NCBI GenBank assembly: GCA_963725615.1
Contig: CAVRZO010000019.1
Span: 1-64,000, forward strand
Length of the DNA: 64,000 nucleotides
Direction: 5' to 3'
From: JAIQFF01 sp963725615
GTDB lineage: Bacteria > Acidobacteriota > Terriglobia > Terriglobales > Acidobacteriaceae
A model generated the notes under the pieces. It had not been told where the DNA came from. It worked only from the letters and a program-made list of their open reading frames with translations, and made no database searches. The translations under genes and the position numbers were made by a program. Shown here one piece after another: positions 38,771 through 49,423 of this stretch. Each line of letters opens with the position of its first letter. The first letter of the stretch is position 1.

Positions 38771-38887
38771 GAGGAGGCTCTGGCGACAACGCTACATGAT
38801 ACATAAAGGCAGGTCACGGTGTGTGCTTTTCGGTCGAGGCGGCGCAGCGCCCTGGTTTGTTGTTCGCAGCTTTCCCACCGAGGGTGC

Positions 38888-38918
38888 CCCATCCTTCGCG
38901 CTTTTTGCGAAGGGTGGG
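38888..38918. repeat. REP-like hairpin
   Basis: The stem CCCATCCTTCGC / GCGAAGGGTGGG pairs 11 of 12 positions around a seven-base T-rich loop. It lies in the 280-base region between divergent cydA and the glycosidase-like gene. Confidence 0.6.
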
Positions 38919-39050
38919 AGGTACACGGCCGGCACCCGAATGGGTCAAAGTAGTTGGTCTTCTACAGACTGGGATTCTGACGAATGCTGTTCCGAATTCA
39001 CTTTCCCTGTCCGGACTGACGGGAATGGTAGAATTCGCGCCGGGAAATCT

Positions 39051-41259
39051 ATGCGCCAAGACTTGGCAACGCTGCGTTTTTTTCGACACCTGTTCAGTAG
39101 AGTTCTCACTGTTCCTTGTCTGCTTGTGCTTTGTCTCGTCATGCGGACGCCGTGTTCCTGGGCCCAGGCGACATCGAATGTTTCGGGAGCGGTGGGGACG
39201 GTTCGAGTCGACGCGACACCCGGCCACGTCATCAATTCGTTCGATCCCGACAGCGCGTTGGGCAGTTCGATCGATGTGCTGTCCCGGCGTGACATCGACA
39301 GCGTGTACACGCCGCATATCATCCAGGAATCGCTGTCGGCCGGGTGGGGTCCGATCACGTATCGCAACAATACCGAGTTGCGCATGGCGGCCTGGCACTG
39401 GACGGAAAATGGCGACTGGAGCGACGCCACGCACCGCAGCGGATATTTCACGGGCAGCACGGAGCTGAAGGAACCAACTCGATACATCCTTGCTTATGCG
39501 CTGCCGCACCGCGGTTTTGCGACCAGCGGTGACCGGCCGGTGCAGGGTCCGAACCTTTCGTACTGGAAAAGCAATCCGTATCTCACCAGCAAATTTACCG
39601 GCGAGAGCGACGCGCTCCATCCGCAATGGGTGGTCGTAGATTTGAAGGCCGAGAAGGCGGTGAATGCTGTGCAGATCGCCTGGGCTAGCCCCTACGCCAC
39701 CAAATATCAGGTGGAATATTGGGTGGGAGCAGGAGACGCGCTCGACTTCGACGGCGGCCCCAAGGGGGAATGGAAGGCTTTCGCATCGGGCGTTGTCAAC
39801 AATGCCCAAGGCGGCGCGAGCACGCTGAAGCTTGCCGATTCGCCGGTTTCCACTCGGTTTGTGCGGGTCCTGATGACGGAATCGTCGAACACTTGCGATG
39901 AGCATGGGGCGGCCGACGTCCGCAACTGCGTTGGCTACGCGATTCAACAGATCACAGCCGGAACGGTTGATGGCAACGGCGTTTTCTCAGAGACGCCAAA
40001 AGATCTTACGGAAAGGCGCACTACGTTTTGCGCTTCGTCCATCGATCCCTGGCATTCCGCTGATGACGTCAACGATAGCGGAAACTATCAGCACAGCGGC
40101 TTCGATCTTTTCTTTACCAGTGGACTAACCAACAATCTGCCGGCGATGATTCCGGTCACCATGCTGTATGGCACTCCCGAGGACGCGGCGGCGCAGATCG
40201 CCTACATCGAGAAACGCGGCTACCGCATCGGATACATCGAAATGGGCGAGGAACCCGATGGCAAGCATGCCATGCCGGAAGACTACGCCGCGCTGTACCT
40301 GCAATGGGCCAGCGCCCTTCACAAGGTGGACCCCAAACTCAAACTGGGTGGACCGATCTTCGAAGGCGTCAACGAAGACATACACGTGTGGCCAGACGCG
40401 CAGGGCCGGACGTCATGGATGGGCCGGTTCGTCGACTATCTCAAATCACACGGCCGTTTGAGCGACCTTTCTTTTGTGTCCTTCGAGCATTATCCGTTTG
40501 AGCCATGCACCATCACCTGGAAAACGCCTCTACACCGAACCGCAACTGATGAAGCACATTTTGCAGGTGTGGCGGGATGACGGCGTCCCGCAAGACGTTC
40601 CGCTGATGGTGACCGAGAACCATCTTGCGGCTGAGCTGACCGGACCGATGACTACGATTTTCGCCGCATTGTGGCTGGCGGACAATGTCGGGTCTTTCTT
40701 TGAGGGAGGTGGCGCTGCTTTCTACCATTCGCCTATTCAGCCGCAGGGCATCCAGAACAGCTGCCTGGGCTGGGCTTCGTGGTCGAACTTTGTCTCCAAC
40801 GAACACTACGACATCAAGGGCTATACCTCGCCCTACTTCGCCGCTCACATGATCAATCGGGAGTGGGTGCAGCATCGCACCGGAGTGCATACCATGTACA
40901 AGTCGTCTGCCGATATCAAGGACGGCGAGGGCAATACGGTGGTCACGAGTTACGCGGTGCATCGCCCAGACGGGAATTGGTCGTTGATGCTGGTGAATCG
41001 GGACGAGACCAGCCCGCACACCGTGCGCGTGGTGTTCGATGATTCCAAGAACAAGAATGCGTCTTTTGCAGGCCCGGTCACATTTGTGACTTTCGGCAGC
41101 GAGCAGTATGTCTGGATCAACGACGGGCTCAACAGCCACGCCGATCCGGATAATCCGCCAGCGGCCTCTACGATATCGGCGGGTTCCGGAACCACGTTCA
41201 CTCTTCCTAAAGCCTCGATTAACGTTCTACGCGGCAAGGTACCCGGGCTCAGAGAGTAG
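39051..41259 (+). CDS. Exported glycosidase-like protein with F5/8-type C domain, copy 1, one frameshift
   Basis: 735 residues from ATG 39051 after removing one base near 40527. The signal peptide spans RHLFSRVLTVPCLLVLCLVM. A discoidin/F5-8C-like domain lies near residues 150-300 (YWKSNPYLTSKFTGE, HPQWVVVDLKAEKAVNAVQI, RFVRVLMTESSNTC). The second half looks like a TIM-barrel glycoside hydrolase: GYRIGYIEMGEEPDGKH offers an acid/base Glu, and MVTENHLAAE a candidate nucleophile. A C-terminal beta domain follows. It is strongly similar to the inverted copy at 41417-43594. Likely acts on a plant or microbial polysaccharide; family number not assigned. Confidence 0.75.
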
Positions 41260-41263
41260 GCGA

Positions 41264-41388
41264 GGGCGCCCCGTCCAAGCTCCGCTTGGGCGGGGGTTTT
41301 GCTGTGGAACCTTCACGGTCGGGAAAATCTTGGCCTTTTCCACTTTTCACAAACCTACCCGCCCAAGCGGAGCTTGGACGGGGCACCC
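41264..41388. repeat. REPIN-like element C
   Basis: Left arm 41264-41294 and right arm 41358-41388 are inverted copies matching at 30 of 31 positions. Each arm carries its own hairpin (CCAAGC/GCTTGG around TCC or GGA). It fills the space between convergent paralogous genes and may terminate both. Confidence 0.85.
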
Positions 41389-41416
41389 ACTGTCGTGTGA
41401 TGGCTGCGCCTGTCTC

Positions 41417-43594
41417 CTACTTGGTTCGCTTCGCTGGTGCAGATGGCTTGGCCGCAATCTTGCCGCGTATGACCGTCACCGACGCCTTGGGCAGAGTGAA
41501 TTCCGTGTCTGCAGCAGCCGCAACCGTGGACCGCACGGCGGGGCCATCCGGATCAGCTTTGCCACCTTTGTCATCAGGATGCCACTGATATTGCTCGCTG
41601 CCAAAGCTGATGACGCTGACCGGGCCGATGAAGAAGCTGTCAGCGCCGGCTTTGTCGTCGTGAAACGCGATGTGGATGGAATGGGAATTCTCCTGGTCCT
41701 TGTTTACCAGCATCACCGACCACTGACCATCGGGACGAAAGAGGGGATAGGCAGTCACCAAAACGTGACCGGCGGGATCAGAGATGTCGCTGGCGGCGGG
41801 AAAAATCTGTTGCTCTCCCGTGCCCGGTTGCACCCACTCGAGGTTGATCAACTGGCTGGCGAAAAACTGTGACGTGGGTTGCTGAATCTGATAGTTCGAA
41901 TCGACGGTGAACAGGGCAAACGTCCCCATGGAGCCGTTGCAACCGTGATAAAGGCCAACCGGCAAGTAATGAAAATAATAGAGACCGTCTCCCCCCGCGG
42001 AGAGGAATGAGCCCACATAGTCGGCCAGCCAAAGCCCGCCGAATATGTCAACGAAGGATTCGCCGGTGTTCCAGGCAATGTTCAGTTCTGAAATGAATAT
42101 GGGGACGTTGGGCGGCAAGCCGTCCTCTCGCCAGACCTGGAGAATGTGGCTGATCAGCGTGGGCTCATCGTACAAACTGCTCCATTGAATCTTGCAGGGC
42201 TCGAAAGGGTAGTGCTCGAAGGATGCGAAGGAGAGATCGCTGAGCCGGCCATGAGCCTTTAGATAATCAATGAAGCGTCCCAGCCATGAAGTCTTGCCTT
42301 GCGCATCCGGCCAGACTTGAATGTCCTCGTTCACGCCCTGGAATATAGGTCCGCCGAGTTTCAGCGTTGGGTCGACACGGTGAAGCGCCGTTGCCCATTG
42401 CAGATAAAGCGCTCCGTATTGTTCGGGGAGCATGAACTGGCCGTCGGGCTCCTCGCCCATCTCGATATAGGAAATCGGATAGCCTCTGGTTTTCAGGTAA
42501 GAGATCTGGGCGGCGGAGTCCTCTGGAGTTCCGTAAAGCATGGCTACGGGAATCATCGCCGGGAGGCCGCGGGTGTAGCCGCTGGTGTAGAAAAGGTCGA
42601 GGCCAACCTGGTCGCGTCTTTCGCTGACGTTGGAAGGTTCGTGCCAGGGGTCAACCGAAGAACATATCGTTGCGGTCTGGTCGGGATCGGCGGTGTGGCG
42701 GACGAGGTCGTGAAACTTTCCGTCCGCAGAAACGGTTCCGAGATAAAGCTCGCTAATGGCATAGCCGACGCAGTTGCGGCGATCTGCCGAGCCGTGCGTG
42801 TCGCAAGTGTTGGAGGACTCGGTCATCCAGATGCGGATGAAACGCACGGGCATGGGAGCGGCGGAAAGCTTGAGCACCACCGATCCTCCCGCGCCGTCCT
42901 CGACGCTTCCGCCCGGGAACGCGACCCATGTGCCCTTGGTGGCCTGTTTGATCGGGTCTTCACCGGTCCAATACTGCACCACGTAGCGGCGGGCATAAGG
43001 CTCGGCCCAGGCAATGCGGATAGCATTGATCTGGTGATTGTTGGCCAAGTCCATGATCACCCATTGCGGATACACCGAGTCGTCCTCGCCGGTGAAGGCC
43101 TTGGTCAGGTAAGGATTGCTCTTCCAGTAAGTGTTCAGATCGCCGTCGGTGATGCGGGAATAGCCGTTGTCGACTCCGTCGTTGCGGGTGAAGCCGCGAT
43201 GCGGCAGCAGATATCCGAAGGAATGGCGGATGGGCTCTCCCGGGGTTGCACTGCCGGTGAAGTAGCCCTTTCCGGCGGGATCACTCCAACTGCCCTGCGG
43301 GTTCCAGTGCCAGGCTTCGACGTAGAGCTCCGTGTTCTGGCGATAGCTGACGGTTTGCCATCCCGCGGAGAGGACTTGCTTCATCACCGGCTCAGTGAAG
43401 AGCTTGTCGGTGGCGGCGGTCGAGATTCGGTCAATGCCGGCTCCGAGAGTGGTGGTCGGGACGAATGTTTTGGCGGCGTGGCCGGGCGTGGAGTCTACGC
43501 GGATGTTCTGCGGGAATGCTGCGGCGGAGAAGAGCGTGACTGCGACGACGAGCATCTTGACCGGCAATTTCCGGATGGCGCATGTGAAGCGCAT
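41417..43594 (-). CDS. Exported glycosidase-like protein with F5/8-type C domain, copy 2
   Basis: 725 residues, intact. The signal peptide is MRFTCAIRKLPVKMLVVAVTLFSAAAFPQ. It aligns along its whole length with copy 1: YWKSNPYLTKAFTGEDD, RFIRIWMTESSNTCDTHG, PISYIEMGEEPDGQF, LSDLSFASFEHYPFEPC and a Glu in IFISELNIAWN. The barrel appears better preserved at the putative nucleophile strand than in copy 1. The C-terminal beta domain includes VISFGSEQYQW and a Pro/Lys tail. Upstream, on the same strand, is the TonB-type receptor, so the pair may function in uptake of glycans. Confidence 0.78.
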   Translation of the reverse strand: MRFTCAIRKLPVKMLVVAVTLFSAAAFPQNIRVDSTPGHAAKTFVPTTTLGAGIDRISTAATDKLFTEPVMKQVLSAGWQTVSYRQNTELYVEAWHWNPQGSWSDPAGKGYFTGSATPGEPIRHSFGYLLPHRGFTRNDGVDNGYSRITDGDLNTYWKSNPYLTKAFTGEDDSVYPQWVIMDLANNHQINAIRIAWAEPYARRYVVQYWTGEDPIKQATKGTWVAFPGGSVEDGAGGSVVLKLSAAPMPVRFIRIWMTESSNTCDTHGSADRRNCVGYAISELYLGTVSADGKFHDLVRHTADPDQTATICSSVDPWHEPSNVSERRDQVGLDLFYTSGYTRGLPAMIPVAMLYGTPEDSAAQISYLKTRGYPISYIEMGEEPDGQFMLPEQYGALYLQWATALHRVDPTLKLGGPIFQGVNEDIQVWPDAQGKTSWLGRFIDYLKAHGRLSDLSFASFEHYPFEPCKIQWSSLYDEPTLISHILQVWREDGLPPNVPIFISELNIAWNTGESFVDIFGGLWLADYVGSFLSAGGDGLYYFHYLPVGLYHGCNGSMGTFALFTVDSNYQIQQPTSQFFASQLINLEWVQPGTGEQQIFPAASDISDPAGHVLVTAYPLFRPDGQWSVMLVNKDQENSHSIHIAFHDDKAGADSFFIGPVSVISFGSEQYQWHPDDKGGKADPDGPAVRSTVAAAADTEFTLPKASVTVIRGKIAAKPSAPAKRTK

Positions 43595-43649
43595 ACAAGT
43601 GCCTCCGCCAGCATGACTGGCTGAAAAATGACAGGACGGTGCCGCTGCC

Positions 43650-43671
43650 GCACGAGCGTGGACACTCGTGC
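43650..43671. repeat. Small hairpin downstream of the receptor gene
   Basis: GCACGAG and CTCGTGC pair perfectly around an eight-base loop, 13 bases after the receptor stop. It could be a terminator or REP-like copy. Confidence 0.5.
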
Positions 43672-43683
43672 CCTACATTTCAA

Positions 43684-46600
43684 CTAGAAGTAGAATTTCA
43701 GCGCCAGCTGCAACTCACGCGAATTGATGCAGGTGTCGGTGATGGCGGCGAAATCTGAGGTGTTATCGATCTTTCCACTGCCATCGAAGCTCACGCTGGT
43801 ATTGCCGCCGTTCGGCCCGCAAAACTGAGGATGGTTAAAGGCGTTGAACGCTTCGGCACGAAATTCGAAGCGCATACCCTCTCGAACGATGAACTGTTTG
43901 AACAGGGACATGGTGGTGTTGTTGGTGGCTGGCTGACGGACGCTGGTAATGGTTCGGGGAGCGTTGCCAATCGTAAAGTCGTCCGGTTGACTCAGAACGT
44001 CCTGCGCATTCGCAAAATAATTGTCGACGAAATCCGGACCAGTATTCCGCTGCAGGAGTCCATTCAGGTTGGGACGCCGCTGGTCCGACGAGTAGGTCGG
44101 TATCTCCTGACCTCCGTTCAGGGTGATGTGCATGGGCCTGCCGCTGGCGTAGCGGTATGTTCCGTTGATCTGCCAACCCCCGAGGACGCCGTTCAGCGAC
44201 TCGATTCATTCCGCCAGCGAACTTCTGGCCCCTGCCAAAAGGCAGATCGTAGACGTAGCTGAACTGCAGAATGTGAGGCGTGTCCCAGGTCGATACCGAT
44301 CTCTCCAAATCGTGGCGGTTCGGGTCTTGCAAGCTGGTTGTGCCTCCCAGCCAGGTGACGCTGTCGTCGGTGGAAGAAGCATCGTCAATGGACTTTGACC
44401 AGGTGTAACTGGCCAGGAATTGCAGACCGTTGGCGTACGACTTTTCCATGCGAACCTGCAAGGCGTGGTAGATCGAGCTGGCATAGGGCGGAGTGTCGCC
44501 GCTAAGCGATTCGAATTGCGGGAAGGGACGCAAGCACCTGATAACGCGGAATGGTGTCTCCGGACAGGGTGCTGTTGGGATCTGTAATCACTCCGAAGAA
44601 GGGGTTGGCCAGATCGGGCGTGCCCAGGGCTCCTCTTTCCGTCGGGGCTGAGCTTGTCAACGAAAGGACCGAGGTGGTTTACCTCACCAGCTCCGCTGAA
44701 GTAGAGATGAGTTCCTTTCTTGCCTATGTAGCTGGTATCCAGAATCATCTTCCACGGCAGTTCCTTTTCGAATCCCGAAGCTCCAACTTTGTTCGTACGG
44801 AGTGTTGGTGATGCTCTTTATCGCGCCGCCTCCGTCAAATCCAACGTCGTTCAGAGCTCCCAGCGTGTTGCCGGGAGGAAGAATCGGACCGCCATTGGGA
44901 AAGGGATTACTGAACCTTCCGACGGGAGTGAATCCGTCGGTGGGATCCACAGGGACCCAGCCGGTAAACTGGTCATAGCCCTTGTACATATCGACTGGAC
45001 CCGTTCCCGCCGCTCCGGAGCGCGGCGTGGAATAGAAGATGCCATATCCGCCGCGAACTACGGTGCTATGCGCCATTTGATAGGCAAATCCAAAACGCGG
45101 CTGAATGTCTTTCCAGTCGGTTCCGAAGTTGGCGCGAGTTCTTGGGCGTGGCGAAAACTTCGCTCCGAGCAAGGCTCGGGTAACGTCCTGGCCGGTCAAT
45201 GGATCGGTATAGGTTATGCTGCCGCCGTTTATCGGATTCTTCTGGGTCAGGTCCAGCGAGTTCTGGCGATTGAAACGTTCGGTCCGGGGAAGGGTTACGT
45301 CGTAGCGTATTCCGAGATTGAGGGTCAGTTTCGGGGTGACCCGATAGTTGTCCTGCACGAAGTCCGCCAAACTGAAAATTCTGCGTGCTGACAAAATTGG
45401 GGACTTCGTACTGGCAGGCGCCGTTCTGGCAGCCCGTCGCGGGCCCGACGCCCATCAGGAAGCTGGCCATCGAGTCTCCGCCCGATTCCGGGTCGAGGTC
45501 CTGAGCTCCCGGTATTGTCGAACTCGAATTGTCCTCCGGGATATCCGGGCTGTCCGAAGTTCACGCGATGCATGCGACCTTCGCCGCCAAATTTGAGTTC
45601 GTGGGAGCCGTGCACCCAACTCAGAGTGCCCAGCAAGTGATAGCGAATCGCTGCCTTGGTTCCAATAGCTGTAGGTCTGGGTGCCAATGTTGGCGTCTCC
45701 GGAGGTTTGATAGTTGTCGAGAATCACGTTCGGAAGCTGCTTGAAACCGGAAACGTTCATGTAGGACGGGTACTCCCAACAGTGTCACTGGATCGAAATC
45801 GGGAAAATTTCCCAGAATGCCGTGATTGATTTCGTACCCGCGGGTCACGCCGAACGAAACATTCAGCACCATGGTGGGACTGAAAGGTGAAAGTCTCGTT
45901 CAGCGCGAACAGATGGGCTGTATCTTCTCGCGGTCCGGACGTGACGTTGTCGGCAATGTTGCCGAAGGCATTGAAGCTCGTGGAAGTGTCCCCAGAGCTG
46001 CGAATACTTGGCGCTCAGGAGGCTGTGATCGTTGAAGCGATGATCAATCTTGATATCGAATTGATTGTTGCTCTGCTGGTTGGTTCCGGAACGGAAGAAG
46101 TTGTTCAGCAGATCATCGCTCGTGCTGATGGACTTTGTCGGTTCCGGGAACAAGGCGATCAGTTTCTGCGCGACTGGGTCGATGAGATTGAGCATCCGTG
46201 GAGCCGTCGCTCAACGCGCCTACACTCAGATTGTTGTTCTTGATGAAGATGGTGCGCGTCGGAACGCCATTGGTGTCAATCAAACGAAGCGCCCTTGAAC
46301 GGGTCCCAGAGCTGGCCGGCGGGGTCGCTGCAGAGCCCGTTCGCGTCGAAGTCGGCCCCTCGAAGAGTGCACAACTCGCTGAAGTCTCCCTGCTTTTCGA
46401 GATCGGTGGCAACGCCGTAGCTTGCTGAGGTAAAGCTTCTGCTTCGAGTGCCATCGTAGTCGAAGAAGAAAAACGTCTTGTTCTTCTGGATCGGTCCACC
46501 AAACGTAACGCCGAAATTATTTTGCCGCAGAGGCGCTCTGGCTTCGCCGTTGTGGTTGCTGAACCAGTTGTTGGCATCCAGTTTGTCGTTACGAAAGAAC

Positions 46601-47436
46601 TCGTAGAGACTGCCATGGAAACTGTTCGTCCCCGAGCGGGTCACGAGGTTCACGATCGTCGACCCGGAAAATCCGTATTCCGCGCTGAAGTTCGATTGCT
46701 GAATATTGAATTCTTCGACCGCATCCACCGAGGGGACGTAGGCCTGCGAAAGAATTCCGCTGTTCTGCTCAAAGTTCGAAGTACTCACACCATCCATCAG
46801 GACGTCAGCTGTTGAATTACGGCTGCCGTTCGAAACGAAGTTCGTCGCCGTACAGCCCTCGCACTGGTGGTCCGGCACCGCCGTGCCCGGGGCGAGGAAG
46901 GCCAGATCGAAAACCGAACGGTTGATCAGGGGGAGATTGTTAATCAGATTTCTATCCACCACCTGGCCAGTAACGGCGTCCTGGGTCTGCAACTCGGCGC
47001 CTCCAGCCTGCACGTCAACCACCTGACTCGCGACGCCAACTTTCAGGGAGAAGTCAACGGTGACGTTCTGATTGACGTCGACCTTGATGGCGTCGTTACG
47101 CAGACGCTGGAAATTGGACGCCTCCACTTCCACGCTGTAAGTGCCAGGGGGAATCGGCCGCAGCAGGTATCTTCCGGAGGGGTCGGTGGTTGCGGTAAAC
47201 GCAAAGCCCTTGTTCTGGTCGGTCGCGTTTACCCGGGCCGAAGGGATTACCGCGCCTGACGGATCGGTCACAGTCCCTGAAATGGAGCCGGTGTAAAGCT
47301 GGGCGGCGGCGCCGGGAAGGAGCAGAAGGGAAAAGACCAGCGCGACCCCGATGGACAGCAATTTCACATACAGGGCTGCCATTGGCGTGCAACTTGAAGA
47401 CCGTGTGACCTGATGAGAACTTGCAGCTTTCCTCAT
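43684..47436 (-). CDS. Oar-like TonB-dependent receptor with carboxypeptidase-regulatory domain, many frameshifts
   Basis: The N-terminus is intact: signal region (LLSIGVALVFSLLLLPGAAA), a CarboxypepD_reg domain (GSISGTVTDPSGAVIPSARV, GRYLLRPIPPGTYSVEVEA), and a plug (SRNSTADVLMDGVSTSNFEQ, GTNSFHGSLYEFFRN, FGVTFGGPIQKNKTFFFF). From about 46290 to 44150 the barrel is readable only by moving between frames roughly every 200-400 bases; the order of pieces is correct (for example DDLLNNFFRSG, DNYRVTPKLTLNLGIRYD, PRFGFAYQ, LQFLASYTWSKSIDD). The C-terminus ends NSRELQLALKFYF, as in Oar-like receptors, with a final aromatic. Gene length about 3.75 kb fits the family (about 1200 residues). Either low-quality sequence or a decaying gene; substrate unknown, probably a carbohydrate. 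Confidence 0.82.
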
Positions 47437-47702
47437 GGCTCCTCCGCGTTTTCAAGAAAGAACGGGTTCAGGCGGGCACTGGCTCTACGCGACTTCTGGC
47501 GAATAGAAACACGCCCCCCTGCATGCTATTGAAACGATTTATTGCCCAGTACGACGCTCTCTGTCAAGACAAATGTTCCGATTTGTATGATTCACGGGGT
47601 TCATGTCGCGGGGTTTTTCCAAGTATTGGTGGCGGTGCCAGATTTGGGAGGATGAACCGCGACCGGCGCACCCTTACAACAAACGGTGCCGTTCGTTCAG
47701 AC

Positions 47703-49423
47703 CTACTGGCTGGTGACTCTGTCGGCGGCGGGTTCGACAATCTTGTGATACCGATTCTTTTTCAGATTTGATAGCCGCTGCACAATTCCGCTGGGCCACC
47801 GGATCTCAACATTGGTCTCAGCTGTGCCCGGGCTGCCCCCAAGTCCGACGATTACGCGTTTATCATGCGCTGACAGATAGCTCGAGCCTCCCGTAATCCA
47901 CCGCACCAGTTTTCGGTCGGACGTCGAGACCGTGACCTTGGCCCCGATCGCATCACGATTGCTGACAGTTCCCTGGAGTTCGAAGCCAATCCAGGGACTG
48001 TGCCGCGCGACGTTGTTCCGCAACAGCACCGGGGCCCCATTGAGACAGGTGAAGACAACATCGAGACCGCCGTCATTGTCGAAGTCGCCTGTGGCCAGTC
48101 CGCGAGCACTGTAGGTGGAGCCGAATACCGGCCCGGCGCGGTCCCGCACGTTCTGGAAAATCCCCTGCGAGAGATTGCGCAGCAAGAGCGGAGGTTCTTT
48201 GTACTTCACATCGGTGCGCGTCGTTTCGATCACGGAGTTGATGTGTCCGTTGGCGAACATCAGATCGAGATTGCCGTCATTGTCAAAGTCGAGAAATTTG
48301 ACGCCCCACCCGACGTATGACTTGCTAAAAGCCGCAAGATGGGAGGCGACGGTTCGATCCTGGTAGGGGCCGGTCTTCGATCCGATAGGAGATCCGATCA
48401 GAAGGGAATGGTATTGGTCGTTGAAGTTGGTCACGGCGAGGTCGGGCACGCCGTCGCCGTTGGCGTCTCCGGCATCCACCCCCATGCCCGCCTTGGCAAG
48501 TCCATCCTGGTTGTAGGCGACTTCGGCGTCGACCGCGATGTCTGCAAACGTGCCGTTGTGCTGGTTGATGAGCAGTAGATTAGGTGAAGCGTCGCGCGCG
48601 ATGAAGAGATCGATCCAGCCGTCGTCGTTCAAGTCGATGGCAACCACACCCAGAGCCCTGCCCACCAGCTTGTCGAAGCCGGATGCCACGCTGACGTCGG
48701 TAAAAGTTCCATCTCGATTGTTGTGATACAGCGTGAGCGGCATGCCCTGATACGCCACCTGCTCGCAATAACTGCGCATGCCATTCACTTCGCATTTCTT
48801 GGGATCATCAAATGAAAAACGCACGTAGTTTGTGACCACCAGATCGAGATAGCCATCGCGGTCATAGTCGAACCAGGCCGCGCTGGCCGACCACCTCCCG
48901 AGGATTCTTGACTCCGGCCTTCTCGGTGACCTCGGTAAACGTGCCGTTGCCGTTGTTGTGAAACAGGGCGCTGGCAGGGAATCCGCTGATGAACAGGTCG
49001 GGATGGCCGTCGTTGTCGTAATCTCCGACGGCGACGCCCATGCCGTAAAACGGAAGACGATCCAGCCCGGCCTTCGCGCGTCACGTCCTCGAACTTTCCG
49101 TTTCCAAGGTTCCGATAAAGCGCGTTGCGCACCGGGCCGGGGCTCTTGCCGCGCGGAGTTTCGCCGCCGTTTACGAAAAAAATGTCTTGCCATCCGTCGC
49201 CATCGAAATCAAGAAAGGCGACGCCCCCGCCCATGGTCTCGATGAGAAATCGGTCAGGCGATTCTCCGCTGAATTGACGCCACGTGATGCCGGCTTCGCG
49301 GGTGACGTCGCTGAAGATCGGAGTTGCGGGGAAAGAAACCTGTCCTGCCAGTGGAGTTGGGCACAACGCGACAATGGAAGCAAAGAGAATTGCGCCAAGA
49401 CGACCTGGACGATTAGCGTTCAC
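47703..49423 (-). CDS. Exported FG-GAP/ASPIC-UnbV beta-propeller protein, two frameshifts
   Basis: 572 residues from GTG 49423 after removing one base near 49072 and one near 48898. The signal segment is LGAILFASIVALCPTPLAGQ. At least six calcium-binding VCBS/FG-GAP repeats are visible (DFDGDGWQDIFFVNGGE, DYDRDGYLDLVVTN, DLNDDGWIDLFIARD, DANGDGVPDLAVTN, DFDNDGNLDLMFANG). A C-terminal ASPIC/UnbV domain ends VEIRWPSGIVQRL. The start GTG overlaps the stop of the TPR gene (GTGA). These proteins are abundant in Acidobacteriota. Function is unknown; extracellular binding is likely. It is the last gene of a five-gene leftward operon. Confidence 0.85.

Noticed and set aside
47437..47702. A possible small gene between the receptor and the ASPIC/UnbV gene
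   Set aside because: No start with a ribosome-binding site and no conserved pattern; probably the receptor promoter region.
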